A stretch of DNA of 64,000 nt from Watersipora subatra (Eukaryota; Bryozoa; Gymnolaemata; Cheilostomatida; Watersiporidae): the NCBI RefSeq assembly GCF_963576615.1, contig NC_088714.1, positions 43,866,072 through 43,930,071 on the forward strand, given 5' to 3'. A model generated the notes under the pieces. It had not been told where the DNA came from. It made no database searches and saw only the letters and a list, made by a program, of their open reading frames with translations. Shown here in pieces: positions 45,250-57,951 of the stretch. A program made the translations under genes and the position numbers. Positions within the stretch are counted from its first letter, which is position 1. Every line of letters begins with the position of its first letter.

Positions 45250-45933
45250 CTTAAAGTAAAAAATATATGTCTTTACTGATAAACAATACTGTAACAGAAG
45301 GAAACTGGACCAGGAGCCAGTCATAGCCTAGTTGGCCGAGCAGGACTATAACCTTCCAACCTTATGACCTGATATAATAGATGAACTTATCGCTTACCTA
45401 CCTATGCCTCTTATATAAGATTTGCTGTTCTGTTGCTCAGGGGAAAGGGTCAAGACAAAAAGAATTCAAGATTGCATGTATTCATTGTAAACACATGTGC
45501 TACTGATTATAATTAGATCGATATGATGACGACTGCTTGTTATTATTCTGAGTGTTGCAACAGTTGGTGTGGCTGAGTCAAAGGTCAACACTAACATATT
45601 ATTGTCTCTAGCTTACCTGTTGAGATCTGTTCACAAAGACTAGCAATTAGATAACTTTTCTATAAGACTAGTGATTCCCAAGTAACTTCTTAGAGAGATA
45701 TAGATACTACAGGTAGGGTTAAGCAAGGAAATGTAAAATTCTTAAGCTCAAAGTAGAAAGCTTAAAATGCTAGTATCGGGACTGCTTAAAGCCTCACTGG
45801 TGTGACAGCAATTATGGTGAATGACCTTTTATTTACACTAAAAGTCTAAAGGAAAATGTAACTTCGTCGGAGTTAAATCTCTACTATAGTAAGAATCATT
45901 CATATCTGAAGACATGGTTGGATGTTGAAAAAG

Positions 45934-46012
45934 GATCACATGATAAGGGATTCGAACCAGCAACCATCCGCTTGTTAGAATGAGACAATAACTACCAGGC
46001 TAGCCATTCGCC
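45934..46012 (-). repeat. tRNA-derived SINE head
   Basis: On the minus strand GAATGGCTAGCCTGGTAGTT is box A-like, and TGGTTCGAATCCC is an almost perfect box B at tRNA spacing. It lies in an intron. The acceptor stem is not convincing, so it is called as SINE-derived. Confidence 0.6.
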
Positions 46013-46246
46013 TTCACTGTTTGAGAATTATTTTGAATATAGTTGTTCCCTGTGGTTTAGCACACCAACTATCTCTACTACTCGGGTTCGAGTTTCAATA
46101 AATCTCAGCATCGGTTGTTTTTTTTGTGCTAAATATTGGTAATAATCTAAAGTCGATTGCTTATTCATAAAGGAACCATATTTTTTATTTAAAAGCGGAC
46201 AGAAATTCTGCAAAAAGGCAGTAAAAGTGTAAATATATCTACATAC

Positions 46247-46363
46247 TTGTTGATGTGGTGAAGCCAGTCACATTCGGCAACGCACTGGCTTCTTTAGAGC
46301 TGTTTATCAGTCTGTATCCTGTGGTACCACTGAGTGAGAGTTGAGTGTCTTCACTTCTGCCAT
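46247..46363 (-). CDS. Receptor-like gene exon 7 (stalk)
   Basis: GRSEDTQLSLSGTTGYRLIN with N-glycosylation sequons NSS and NVT and a Thr/Ser-rich end; donor ACAA|GTATGT. In phase with exons 6 and 8. Confidence 0.75.
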
Positions 46364-47142
46364 CTGGATGCATAAGAGAAACTAATTATAGCAATTATGG
46401 TGTGACATGAGATACCCGTACACATGCAGAAGGCCTCAAGCAGGTGCAACTTGGTTAGGCATTTTAAAAGCTTAAAGCTTTCTGTTACCTTGAACACCTT
46501 TCAAGTCAAACATATGATTTGAGAGTTGTCGCTCATTATGCCCTCATACCTAACATGTACTACTCATGCCATCCTCTATACGTCTATTCTCTAGTGTATT
46601 TACACAAGTATGCTCTGTTTGTTAAACCAACATCATTGTCCAAGGAGAGACAACTACTTACTTTCTCCCACTACTGACAGACTTGGTAATACCATTACCA
46701 CTATATTAAACTCTCCGCTAAAATACATCAGAGTCATTCAGAAAATCCATTTTCTAAAGGGACACATTTCTTTAAACACATTTGGACACATTTGCCACAT
46801 TTCTTTTCTTTAAATTGTTTTTAAGAGCACAGTTATTCGAGAAGCTTTTCTTTCTGGATATGATATTGATACCAAACAAGGTTAAAAAACAGGTCTTGCA
46901 TTTCCACACCTAAGTTTGCCAAGGCTATGAACTGTCTAAGCAATGAGTCACTTCATGTTCATTTTAGTTGATCAACAACAGGACTACTTGCATTTTAAAA
47001 ATTTTTGTAATTAATGGAGCAAACATTAAATTTAATTTAAAACCTAAAACTAAATAACTCTCAACTAAACGGCTCCTAAAGCATCAACAATCTCTCATTG
47101 TTCAGAGAACATGAAACTTTGTCCATGATTTCTGTCACTCAC

Positions 47143-47244
47143 ATCTGATTCCCATCAGGTAGCTGATAGAAAGTGCAGTCACCAAGAGGAGGCTAAACAC
47201 AGTCACTCCAAGAATATATTTCCTTCCTCTGTGACTCGCGCCAT
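47143..47244 (-). CDS. Receptor-like gene exon 6 (transmembrane segment)
   Basis: Acceptor TTCTTTGCAG and donor AGAT|GTGAGT. Basic residues (SHRGRK) precede the hydrophobic run YILGVTVFSLLLVTALSISY, giving the positive-inside orientation of a type II protein. Confidence 0.8.
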
Positions 47245-48885
47245 CTGCAAAGAAGTTAGCAACATAGACAGGAATGAGATATGATAGATTATCTGTCTAG
47301 TAATACTGATAGCGAGGCAGTACTGCAGCTTGGCCGTATATCTTATCGACTCCTCATTCACTAGGAGCTGCTCTTCAGAGCAGGCAGTGGCCACTGTTGG
47401 TGACAGGAGTAACATCCAACATTAATTTGCTGTTAGCAATTGGGCATGTCTCCAGTCGTCGTGGTTCCTATGCCACTGGACTCAGACATGTCCAGCCAAG
47501 ATCACATAGACATTGTTTGTGAATAATGTTTTAAAAAGGTTACACGACCTCTGCTCGTAGTAAGCTAAGCATTACATCATATCTCTTAGAGCAATTGCTC
47601 ACCCTCTGTCTTCATTACAGTAAAATAATGAAGAATTCGAATATTGGTAGCAATGTACTCCTAAGTGGAAAGTTACTATTAAAATTGCTATTTGGAGGCC
47701 AGTCAATGCAATTAGTTTGGTTTTAGAAAACGGATTCATAGCATACTTTTTGGAAATGTTTTAGAGCAAAAAAGTAGCTCAGAGGTTAGAGAAATATTCG
47801 ATAAGACAACGACTCCACAAAATGTATGTCGGATGTTTTTATTCAATCATTCAGCAAAAATTGTCTGAAGTAACAACAACATGTCACTTATTGCGGTAAA
47901 GTGAATTTTTTAATAATTGTTCATTTTCAGCCCTTTCGTGTGTGTAATGTATGAGATATATCTACTATTGTTTGTAAAATTACATCAAGTAATAGATCAA
48001 ACAACAGCGATGTAAAATTATATTTTTGTGAATGCTTTAGATGAATTAAAAACACACACAAATTACTGTAAAACCTCTAATTGAACGCCGTAGCGCTCTA
48101 TTTTTCAACCCTTTTTCTGTAGTGGCAGTCAACTGGAGGTGGCATTCAAATAGAGGCTGCATGGCGTTGTATTTTTAAAGTGACTCGTCAGAACTTTGGC
48201 GAAGCGAATGTCGCCTATATTTTGCCCTCACTTTCTGGTGGACAATATTAAACCTTTTGGATGCAATAAATCTGCTAGCTTATCTCTAACTTGTCAAAGA
48301 TATCGAAGTAAAATATGCATTGGGGAGCCGAAAAATATCTCGACCAGCTGTTATTTATTGCTTGCAATTAATCTGCAATGATATTATAGCCTGTGCCTTG
48401 TTTTGCAATTTGTTAGAGCTTTCAATTTTTTTAATTCATTCAAAATCTGAAAGCATATTTCTATTTTATATTGATATTTAACAGCGTTAAATAAAAGCTC
48501 CTTGCACTCATGATATGTTTGCTACAGTTTGCAGCCAAAACTAGCTTTTTATGAGCAATAGAAGAAGAGTGTAAGCATTGTAAGCAGTGTTAAGATAGCC
48601 AAAATAATGTTATGATATAATATGCTATAAATCTGCAAATTTATAAGTTATAAAATGATAATCTATCAAATGATACAAATATATATTCATGAACAAGTGA
48701 CATAAACGAATCATACTTATAATACATGCAGAAACAAAAATTAACATTTTTAAAACAAAATTATTTGCATCGTTTGCCCGGATAGCTGCATTCTGATTGT
48801 TGCTTTCGATGGAACAAACTTCTTCTGGTTGTCAAATACCTTCCACAATTTCTTCTGACCCCAACTCTTCTTTTGCACTGCTAAA

Positions 48886-50497
48886 CTACCCTAGGACACT
48901 TATGTATTCGCGTCATCTAACTTTCGCATTTTCGCGGAGTCATTCATCTCGCGAAAATTTCATGAGCGCAACTAAACTATCATAACGAACGAGCGAAAAC
49001 GCGAACTTAAATAGCTTTGTTCAATTATATCCACAATAAAACCGTCATATTAGAAATGCAGGTAACCTTTGTGTGTGGTTGGGCTCATTGGGCAATTTCT
49101 GCTAAACTCATTATAGCTAATATGCCGACTGAGCAACGTGACAAAGCAAACTGAGATAACAAGTTCTTTTGGAAAAGCAGGCCTGTATTCCCTGGTTGCA
49201 AATTGGGGCAGCTAATGTTAGGCGACTAGTTATGAGCATCTAGGAGTTTGGAGGGGCGGTATCAGCCACCTCAACAGGTTTCTTTTATGTAGGGCCTCAA
49301 CCGAGCATCTCACGTAAAGTTTTAAAAGATTTTATTGAAAAGTATAAACATTTTTTCTATTATTTGATATTTGTTTGTTTTAGGTGATGTGACTGCTAGG
49401 ACATTTTCAGATTAAAATAGGCTAAACTTGATCGCAGTTGAAACGCTCGGAAAAAAAGACATGCTTTTTCTTTCGAGCGTTTCAACAAAGATCAATTTTG
49501 CCGATTTTATTTTTAGTTCATCTGAAGGATTTTACGCTTTCGTTGGGCTATTGGCAAATGGATGTTTGGTAAAACTTGACCTTTTGCAAACCTTTATAAA
49601 AATCATTAACAACAATATTTTGCCAATCATGATAATAATGATGCCCAAGAACTATTAAAAGTTAACGTTTATCTCTATGGCTTGGAATAAAGTGATATTC
49701 TACAGCGATAAAAATTGTTCCCGTAGCCGTTGGGCAAATAACTGTTCGAGTTAGTGATGTTGAAGTCGAGTTATCTAAAGCAGTTTATCATTACGTGGGA
49801 ACGGACCAAACAAATCCGTTCAAGTTAACCAAGTGTTCGTGATAAAATTTTACATTTAATCCGAGGGCGAGTTCTCTGAGTTTGACTATAGGTATTTAGC
49901 CGCCAAAAGTCCCTTAAAAAAATTGGGGCGGCTCAGCCGGCCAGCCGCCCCAGGGAATACTGGCCTGTGGAAAAGCCAAGACAAACGAGGAAGATGATGA
50001 TATTAGTTTAGTCACTGAATTTGTAACTGATGAGGATGAATATCTGGTAGGGAAAGTCATAAAATTGAATAATAATTATTGTAGCAATGAATTTTATTAC
50101 CAACCAAAAACAATAACAACCTTGAGCCATGGCCACCGCATGCTATAAATACTTGAGATATAATATTGATGCCACATCAGTCACGGTGGCAAGGGCAAGA
50201 GCATAGACGTCATTGATAGTCCAAAAAACAAATAGCAGCAAGCGATCAAGTTGCATTGTCGAGCTCGCCCACACATTTCTACTCACGGTTCACAAATACA
50301 AACTAGTCCAAAATTGAAAAAAACTTTTACTAGTGAACTGGACCTGAGAAATCCAATTATGTTTTTCTATTGCATTTATTTTCACATCACTATATTTTCG
50401 CAGTCATCAGATCCGCGAAATTAAGTTGCAGCGAAATTTTACTCTGTGTGCTACTCACGAAACTAAATACTAGCGAAATATAAGTGTCCTAGGGTAG
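48886..50497. mobile_element. 1.6-kb element with CTACCCTAGGACACTTAT ends
   Basis: A perfect 18-bp inverted repeat at both ends, followed by TTCGC-rich subterminal sequence (TTTCGC, CGCGAAA) on both sides. It carries a coding-like relic split by a hAT insertion. Superfamily not assigned; target duplication not visible. Confidence 0.8.
49178..49967. mobile_element. 790-bp hAT non-autonomous element, perfect 8-bp target duplication
   Basis: Inverted ends CAGGCC(T/A)GTATTCCCTGG, flanked by identical TGGAAAAG on both sides (49170-49177 and 49968-49975). A short frame at 49428-49658 has no transposase motif. Confidence 0.9.
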
Positions 50498-51036
50498 TCG
50501 ATATTAGCATCCAAACAATTTTTTAACAGAGCAACACTTTTACGGGTGACATTTGGCACAAATGCAACGCGTAAAAGTTTTGCTCTCTAAATGTAACCTT
50601 TGGCCCAAAACTAGTCGTTCGTTTACCACCCTAAATGTAAACCATCTTTTATAATTATACACGTACATGTACATCAGAGTATCAAGACAGCGTTAAATAA
50701 GGAAATACTATTACATTTAGGCAGTTATTAACTATTTCTATGGTGTTGCTTTCAAAGTTTTAATAAAAAAAAACTAAAAGCTTTAGAATTGGACAACAAG
50801 AGAATTAATTGTTATTGATATAAACGGTTCATTAATATGGTTTTGTGGACACTTTTCTACTGATCAATTGATATTATGAACATTTTAAAGGCCAAATCAA
50901 AGTGGCGGTCAAATGAAGGTGGCGTTCAATTAGAGAGTGGCACTCTAATTGAAGCGGTTTCAGCCCTTTTCGCAGGGTGGTGGCCTATCGGAGGTGGCAT
51001 TCAAATAGAGGTGGCATTCAAATAGAGGTTTTACGG

Positions 51037-51754
51037 CAACAGTAAATTGCTAGGGTAGTAGATTCCAATGTGCAATGCTTTCAGAGAGGTGCCTTTAGTA
51101 ATATGTGTGCATCTAATAATGCCTTCATTAGTCTGTATATATAGCTAATACCTTCAGTAATCTGTATATAGCTAATACCTTCAGTAATCTGTATATAGCT
51201 AATAGCTTCAGTAATATGTATATAGCTAATACCTTCAGTAATATGTATATATTATAGCTAACACCTTCAGTAATCTGTATAATTATAGCTAACACATTCA
51301 GTAAGCTGTATATAGCTAATATCTTCAGTAATATGCATATAGCTAATACCTTCAGTAAGCTGTATATAGCTAATATTTTTAGTAATCTGTATATAGCTAA
51401 TACCTTCAGTAATTTGTATATAGCTAATAGCTTCAGTAATATGTATCTAGCTAATACCTTCAGTAATCTGTATATAGCTAATACCTTCAGTAACCTGTAT
51501 ATAGCTATTACCTTCAGTAATCTGTATATAGTTAATACCTTCCGTAAGATACGCTACATGTATATATATAAGCAGGTGAATATTACAAAATTTAAATTGT
51601 GAAACTAAATCAAATGAATTTAATTGAGCTGCAATCTAAAAAGGAAATCAACACCCTGCAGGTAAACATCTAATAAAATTTATTTTACTGCCACCACTGG
51701 TAATGCTAACAAATATCTTTGCCCTCCAATTGCAATGCTGATAGTAAGACTTAC
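51037..51754. other. Intron with minisatellite
   Basis: Intron of the receptor-like gene, mostly a 26-bp-type minisatellite (51117-51545). Confidence 0.6.
51117..51545. repeat. About 26-bp minisatellite
   Basis: About 16 copies of CTGTATATAGCTAATACCTT / CAGTAAT. The open frame NTFSNLYIA is a repeat artefact. Confidence 0.95.
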
Positions 51755-51919
51755 GATGTCGAAACCATTGAGGTATCACCACATCTTCATATGTGTTGCT
51801 CCTGCTTTGGGTGTTCCAGATATGCCTCACATCAAATATAACCTCATAAGAATGCGTGCTTTTTGGTCTGCCAGCTCTTTCATATCCATCGTTGCTCCTG
51901 CACATTACGCCGTTCTGTT
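51755..51919 (-). CDS. Receptor-like gene exon 5 (tail, two Tyr motifs)
   Basis: Acceptor CTTGCCAG and consensus donor CATC|GTAAGT. Encodes HSYEVI and NTYEDV 19 residues apart (Tyr to Tyr), a little wider than a classical ITAM. Phase 2 in, phase 1 out, both matching neighbours. Confidence 0.7.
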
Positions 51920-52427
51920 CTGGCAAGTGTTGCTAGAATTATTACATCATTACATCATTAGAGAATTTTATAACGTAAACAATTACAAACATGCTTTGTT
52001 CTATCTATGACTGTGTCAATCAGATTTAGCTTTTACCTCTCGTAACATTTTTATACCAATTGGTAATTGTATATTTATATACGTAAGTACAATAGAATAA
52101 CAGATAATACGTTAATACATTAGAATATACTGTTGTAGTATAATTATTATGACTACAGCAGGCATAGTACATGAATGTGGTGAATGCAGTAATGAGACCA
52201 CTTAAAATAAACATGTTACTTATTATTAATTAATAGTTTGTTAAGTATTTATATAAAAGAAAAGCTCACAATTTTCTATCTATGAACATCATTAGGCTTA
52301 TCTGGAATTTGTCTTTTAGCCTGTTTTTAGTGTAGCACTGCAGTATCTGCACACTAAAATCCAATTAAAATTATGTTTATCTTCATTGACAAAATTGCCA
52401 AAGTTAAGCATGACTTTTTGGCATACA

Positions 52428-52812
52428 TATACATGTAATGTACATATACATAAAATGTACATGTACATATACACATACATATACTGTACACATACATATA
52501 CTGTACACATACATATACTGTACATATACATATACTGTACACATACATATACTGTACATATACATATACTGTACATATACATGTAATGTACACATACATA
52601 TACTGTACATATACATATACTTTACATATACATATACTGTACATATACATATACTGTACATATACATATATTGTACATATACATATACTGTACATATACA
52701 TATACTGTACATATACTGTACATATACATATACTGTACATATACATATACTGTACATATACTGTACATATACATATACTGTACATATACATATACTGTAC
52801 ATATACACTACA
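52428..52812. repeat. TGTACATATACATATAC microsatellite/minisatellite
   Basis: About 20 copies of a 17-bp unit, open in several frames on both strands only because of its composition. Confidence 0.95.
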
Positions 52813-53099
52813 TAAAAATGTAACTACATGTAACTATATAAAAGTACATTGATGGCCTTTGGAGTGTTAGTAGGGTACTAATATGTATTTGGCCAGCTGT
52901 TATTGTCAATCACAGTATAGGATAAAATAAGTACCTATTAAATATTTCTCTAGAATACTTTATGTGGCGGACGGATTGTCAACAAAACAAATTTCTCAAA
53001 TATGAATAGTATGCAAAGTCTGATATAATAAAGAAGGTGAGTTTTATGCTATATAAACTACTAAGTACAAAAAGTTACTAGTTGGTCTTACAAAAACAA

Positions 53100-53176
53100 T
53101 CACCACCGTGGAAGAACCACTGTGGGATCACCACTGCGGAATCACCACTGTGGGATCACCACTGTGGAATCACCAT
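53100..53176. repeat. 16-17-bp tandem repeat
   Basis: Four to five copies of ATCACCACTGTGGGATC-type units, just beyond exon 4 of the receptor-like gene. Confidence 0.85.
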
Positions 53177-53189
53177 GTTTTTATGTTAC

Positions 53190-53293
53190 TTTCCCTTTGC
53201 TGAATGTGCTCAATTGGAGAGGAAGAATGACTTCCTGCTATTAAATTCATGCTCCGTATGTGATCTGACACTAAAGTGTATGAGTTAGTTTCA
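53190..53293 (-). CDS. Receptor-like gene exon 4 (tail, NSYTLV)
   Basis: Acceptor TTATTAAATAG; frame ETNSYTLVSDHIRSM and on, ending at GAAA|GTAACA. Ser-rich and charged, as expected for a cytoplasmic tail. Confidence 0.6.
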
Positions 53294-53535
53294 CTATTTA
53301 ATAAAAAATCTATTTTAGTTCTTTTGTGTTCTCTAATAAGTACCAGCAGATAAAATATGTCAACAGGAAACAATCTTACAGACAACTCACCGTGTAAATT
53401 AAGTCATGGTAAGTTAATTGGGTCAAGAGCAAGTTAATTGGACTATGAGTGAATCATGGTGTTTTAAGCTTCATTATCTGCAATGATAACTTCAAAATTT
53501 AAGCTTTTAAAGGAATACAAATAGGTAAATAATAC

Positions 53536-53619
53536 AGTTTTGTCTGCACCTGCTGATGGACTTCTGTTTCAGTGCACTCTGGTAATGCTTCTACATCTAT
53601 AGCTTGATTTTGCTGCAAC
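53536..53619 (-). CDS. Receptor-like gene exon 3 (tail)
   Basis: Acceptor TTAATTGTAG; LQQNQAIDVEALPECTETEV then HQQ. A stronger-looking donor at 53550 (CAG|GTGCAG) gives phase 0, whereas the donor at 53536 gives the phase needed by exon 4. Confidence 0.6.
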
Positions 53620-53631
53620 CTACAATTAAGT

Positions 53632-53790
53632 CTGTACTAGTATAACAATTGAGTCTGTACTAGTATAACAATTGAGTATACAATTGTGTCTGTGCTAGTA
53701 TAACAGTTGAGTATACAATTAACTTTGTACTATTATAACAATTAAGTATACAATTGCGTCTGTACTCGTAAAACAATTGGGTCTACAATT
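53632..53790. repeat. Degenerate minisatellite next to exon 3
   Basis: Repeats of TCTGTACTAGTATAACAATT / GAGTATACAATT in the intron just upstream (gene sense) of exon 3. Confidence 0.85.
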
Positions 53791-53999
53791 GCGTTGGTAT
53801 CTGGCCGTATTTTTTTAGGGTCCAGCTTGATGAGAAGAAAGGCTGCATACTCAAAACTGACAGCAGCTGAGACCTAAGTAGTAGGTTACTTGGGTCCTGG
53901 GTACTTAGTAAGTACCCATTATTCCTCAAAGCAATCACAGATTTAGCTCCATATTTGGTATTAAGCGCTCCTCATTAGCTTTCCTAAATGATGATGATG

Positions 54000-54735
54000 A
54001 GAAGCCTGACTGGCACACCAAACCTCTCCATGGTGCCTACCACCGGTATCTGAAGTTGGTAACCTCCACTAGACATATATGTGACTCAACAAAGGTGACC
54101 TTACCTAGCGCAGGAGCAATTGCTTTCAACAAGAGAACTCCAAACAAAGATCTATCACACTAGAAATGATCCTAGATGCAAACTTTGCAAGGGTACCCCA
54201 GAGACCATCCAACTCATCATCAGTGTATGCTAGCAACTAGCAAGAAATACATGAGTGGCATAATCATGTCGCAGGTGTGTGGACAGAAGTCTCTGCAATG
54301 AGTATGGCCTCAAAAAAGTGCAACACTGGTTGAAAGCTCCAGAGAAAGTCAATGAAAAGACAGTGCTAAGCTCCTCTGGAACTTCTATATCTTGACTGGC
54401 AATGATGTCTTAGCAAGCCAGCCGGATATAGCAGTGGTGGACAAGGAGAACATCAGGGCTACAGTAATAAAAATAGAAGTACCTACAGATTACAATATAG
54501 CCAGAAAAGAGAAGGAAAAAGTGGAGAAATATATTCCACCAGGAGAGGAGATTGAAAAGCATTGGTCTATAAATATAAGAACAACATATATTCTGATAGC
54601 CATTGAACATTGGGTGCATTGGGTACATTGTTGCCCAAAATTTGGCAACAATCCACACAAGTGAGTTGCAGAAAAGCCTGCCACAGAAATGTTAAAATCT
54701 TGAGAATAATGCTCAGCCTCCCAGGTCTAAGGTAG
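54000..54735 (+). mobile_element. LINE 3' end fragment
   Basis: Same family as 33.8/38.9 kb. The 54392-54664 frame reads LASQPDIAVVDKENIRATVI and EKVEKYIPPGEEIEKHW, the conserved C-terminal region of a non-LTR retrotransposon polyprotein. The upstream part (54160-54390) holds CKLCKGTPETIQL-like sequence with frameshifts. 5'-truncated, as usual for LINEs. Confidence 0.8.
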
Positions 54736-57450
54736 GAGACCAAAACTTGAGTAGACACTACCACCTACTTGGGTTAATCGGATAGAAGAAAATTATTTTT
54801 TACTCGTTAGTACACACGCACGCACCCACACACGCACGCACAAACACACGCACATACACATGCACACATACACACACGCACACAATATATTATATATATA
54901 TAATATGTATATTACATATATAATATATATTATATATATAATATATATTATAAATATATAAATATTTATATATTTATAAATATATAATATATATATATTT
55001 ATATATTTATATTTATTTATTATAATATTTCTATTTTATATTTATTGTTGCTAGAAATGCTAGTTTCATAAAAAATAATAAAGAAAAAGCACTCAATACA
55101 GGATGTGCAGAGTGAATTGTAGTATAATGTATAATATGGAGAGTACTTAGCTGTTGGTTAATCTCGACAGATCTGTTTAGAGCAGACATTGGTCTACTCT
55201 CATTAGGGTATAGTTTTAAAAAGGCTTTCTAAAACTGCATGTTGGCTTTATGATATCTTATATAATTATGTAGTAAACCATGTTATTTTATTTGTTGATA
55301 TATATATATGTCAACAACTAAAACTAACCTGGCTATCTATATATTACATATACAAAACACCATAAAGCCAACATGCAGATGCCACCTTTTTGTGCTCAAA
55401 GTTATTGCCTCTATGGGTTTGCATAGAGGCGATAACTAAGGTTATGAAATGTTTTGGAAAAATAAAGGCAATGTTTTGAAAAATTTTGCTATAGTCTGAA
55501 ATGTGACTTGAAACATTTGAACCTACAAAAGCCCATTCTTATACATATTCCTGACCAAAATTAATTTTATCGGTGCTCAGGAAACTTGACCAATATCACT
55601 TCAATCTCAAAAGTGAACATCTCATTGATGAACCTCTCCAATTTATCCTGTATTTCTCTAACAGATCTTTGCAGGGTCATCAATTTTATTATTAGTATTT
55701 CTCATTTAATTTAACACATCAAATGCATAATTATGCTTAAACAAATATCATCCATCTTTTATGGTACTGCAGAATTTTTATAGCTTTGTAAAGATGCGAC
55801 ACAAAGTTTAAGTCAAACTAAGAGATTGATCTAATCTCAATTCAGGTATTAAATGCTACATTGAGTCGAGTTCGTGTTCTAATTTTCCTATTAGCCTTAT
55901 TTGGACCATGACTCACATTCATACCTGTCAGGCACTGTCAACTGAATATATCTCCTATTGCTATTGCATGTGCACCAGCATGAGTCATGCTTTTTTGGTG
56001 TGAATTGATCTAGCGAAATACAAAACCTATTCATAATATCTCTTGAATTGACTATATTTAAAAAGGGAACACAGCTCCTTTATTGTTTGTTTGCCTCTAC
56101 ACAATAGTCCTCAGTCTGTGCGCATGTGACAAGCTTTATTTGAGCTTTTTAGAGAGAAGTCAATAGAATAAAGCAATGAAGAATGTAAAGAGTGGAAAAG
56201 GAAACAGAGGTTGATGAGTGGAAAGTGGAGTAAGGCCCATGGTTAAGAGAAGGGGACAGGGAAGAAGGAAATATGAGAGACATATAAAAAAAGAGAAAAT
56301 GAAGTGAATTAGCTTTATGTATAGTTATAATTGAAGTACAGTATGACATTTCAAAGCAAAATGAAACAATCTTTTTCAAAAGATTGTCACTCCATTATAG
56401 ATGACAACAAATTTCTGACAAACCTATATTATAGACAACAAATAAGAACATAGATGTACCGCGAAGTATTCTTTTGCTAGTTGTTATTTACCCGTTTATT
56501 ACTTGAAACTCTGGCTATGAGAGTAACTTGCTAATGTATGACATTGAGAGACTTGAAGAGTTGTGTATATAAAAACAAACAGTCGTCATTTAAAAAAAGC
56601 ATTCGGCATCTTTTGGGCCTATAGTATTCTACTTTGAAAGTCTAGGGTAACACTATTTCCTCCAAACCTTCCCATATTAGAACACCAAACCTTTCAGAAT
56701 GCAGCAACAAACCTTCCCATAATGTAGCAATCGCTCAACTAAGCCAAAGGTTACAATTATTCCACGCCATCTAAGAGCTTTGCTGACATACATCTGCGTT
56801 ACATACAGCACTATTCAAGCTAATAGCAGCGCAAACTAAAAACCATGTACTTACTTATTCTTGGCAGACTAATTCAACTGATTCTGTCATTGCCAGATGA
56901 CTTGCATTTTCTCCCTAATAATGCTTTGATCATTAAAATCGCTTAATCTTTCCTATTTAGTCAACAAAAATTCTAGCTGATTCAATATTTTGATTACTAG
57001 AAGCTTTGAGAAAAGAAAATTGTATATAGCAGATAATTTAAAAGTTTTAACCATATTTTGATAAACTTCAAGCAATTAGCTAAACGATCAGTTAGCAACA
57101 AAAAAGAAGTTATCTTCACTTGCCCACTTTTTTATCGCGCTGCTACAATATTCTTTTAATAATATATAAACTTAGCCGAAGGCAACTTTATGTATAGTTT
57201 TGAAATTTAAAATTAAATTCATGTACCACAGAGAGGTTTTTGCACCAACTCAGCCTGTAACGACTACAGGAAATCTATTATTATTCATCAAGGTAGTTGG
57301 AACAAGCGCAAGAGGAGATTAAATATTTCCAGTATCAGCTATTATTGCTGTGCAGCCATCTCATTCATTCATTCATATTGTTTTTAAAACAAAACTTATA
57401 TTTCAGTCACTACTCCGTTATTTGTATTGTTAATTCTAGAAAGACTTATT
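54736..57450. other. Intron of the receptor-like gene
   Basis: Contains a CA/CACG run then TA-rich DNA (54812-55060). Elsewhere AT-rich with no exon recognised. Confidence 0.5.
54812..55060. repeat. CACG/CA microsatellite followed by TA-rich repeat
   Basis: (CACACG)n from 54812 to 54885, then (TATATA/AATATTTA)n. It begins right after the LINE fragment. Confidence 0.9.
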
Positions 57451-57463
57451 GTCTGAAAATAAC

Positions 57464-57650
57464 CTGGGCATGGCTCTCTAGGGGAGTTGGGGAGTGAGAG
57501 AGCCTGGGACACATAGCAACACCCGGGGAAGACAACTCTAAAAGTCGACTTTTGCATATGCTATATAACAATCGTCATTTCCGAAGGAGTATCATGTGAC
57601 GGTCTTATTTATGAATCTCTCCTCCCCGTCTTCCAAGAGAGCCCAGGCTA
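57464..57650. mobile_element. 187-bp insertion with 13-bp flanking direct repeats
   Basis: Imperfect inverted ends (CTGGGC..GGCTCTCT on the left; AGAGAGCCCAG on the right), flanked by GTCTGAAAATAAC (57451) and GTCTGAAGATAAC (57651). The long duplication is unlike common MITEs. Class unknown. Confidence 0.6.
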
Positions 57651-57880
57651 GTCTGAAGATAACTTAATCGTTCATAATAATCGCTAGTGAGCCATTAGCT
57701 CATTGCAATGGATGTTACTGCGGCTCTATATGCTATTCTCTTTTGCTTCTTAAGCCACTTTTGATTCTTGTCAGCTGATTCCATAAGTTATTTCGATTCC
57801 TGTCCTATATACTTCAAGCCACCATCCTAAACATTTGGTAGATTTAATGATAAATGCAACGGATGACACCTTCAACTCAC

Positions 57881-57951
57881 CTGTCAAGTCTGACATTGCC
57901 CACCGTATTAGTTTGGACATTCTCATATGTGTTTGATGGATGGAGACACTC
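57881..57951 (-). CDS. Receptor-like gene exon 2 (tail, NTYENV)
   Basis: Acceptor GTTTCTTTGACAG and donor ACAG|GTGAGT, both strong. Frame ECLHPSNTYENVQTNTVG and on, ending with two bases that complete an Arg codon in exon 3. Confidence 0.75.

Larger units (their letters stand above)
48067..51036. mobile_element. 2.97-kb element with GTAAAACCTCTA inverted ends
   Basis: GTAAAACCTCTAATTGAACG on the left and, reverse-complemented, GTAAAACCTCTATTTGAATG on the right. Right-end sequence includes repeated GGTGGCATTCAAATAGA blocks, with GGAGGTGGCATTCAAATAGA also near 48.14 kb. It is non-autonomous as far as can be seen. It lies in the intron between exons 5 and 6 of the receptor-like gene and contains two further elements. 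Target duplication unclear. Confidence 0.65.

Noticed and set aside
47300..47415. Frame with Cys/Glu-rich start just upstream of the membrane exon
   Set aside because: It could splice in phase through a GTATTA donor, but exon 5 at 51755 joins the membrane exon in phase with much better sites.
52316..52852. Frames of 88-145 codons on both strands
   Set aside because: Created by the TGTACATATACATATAC repeat.
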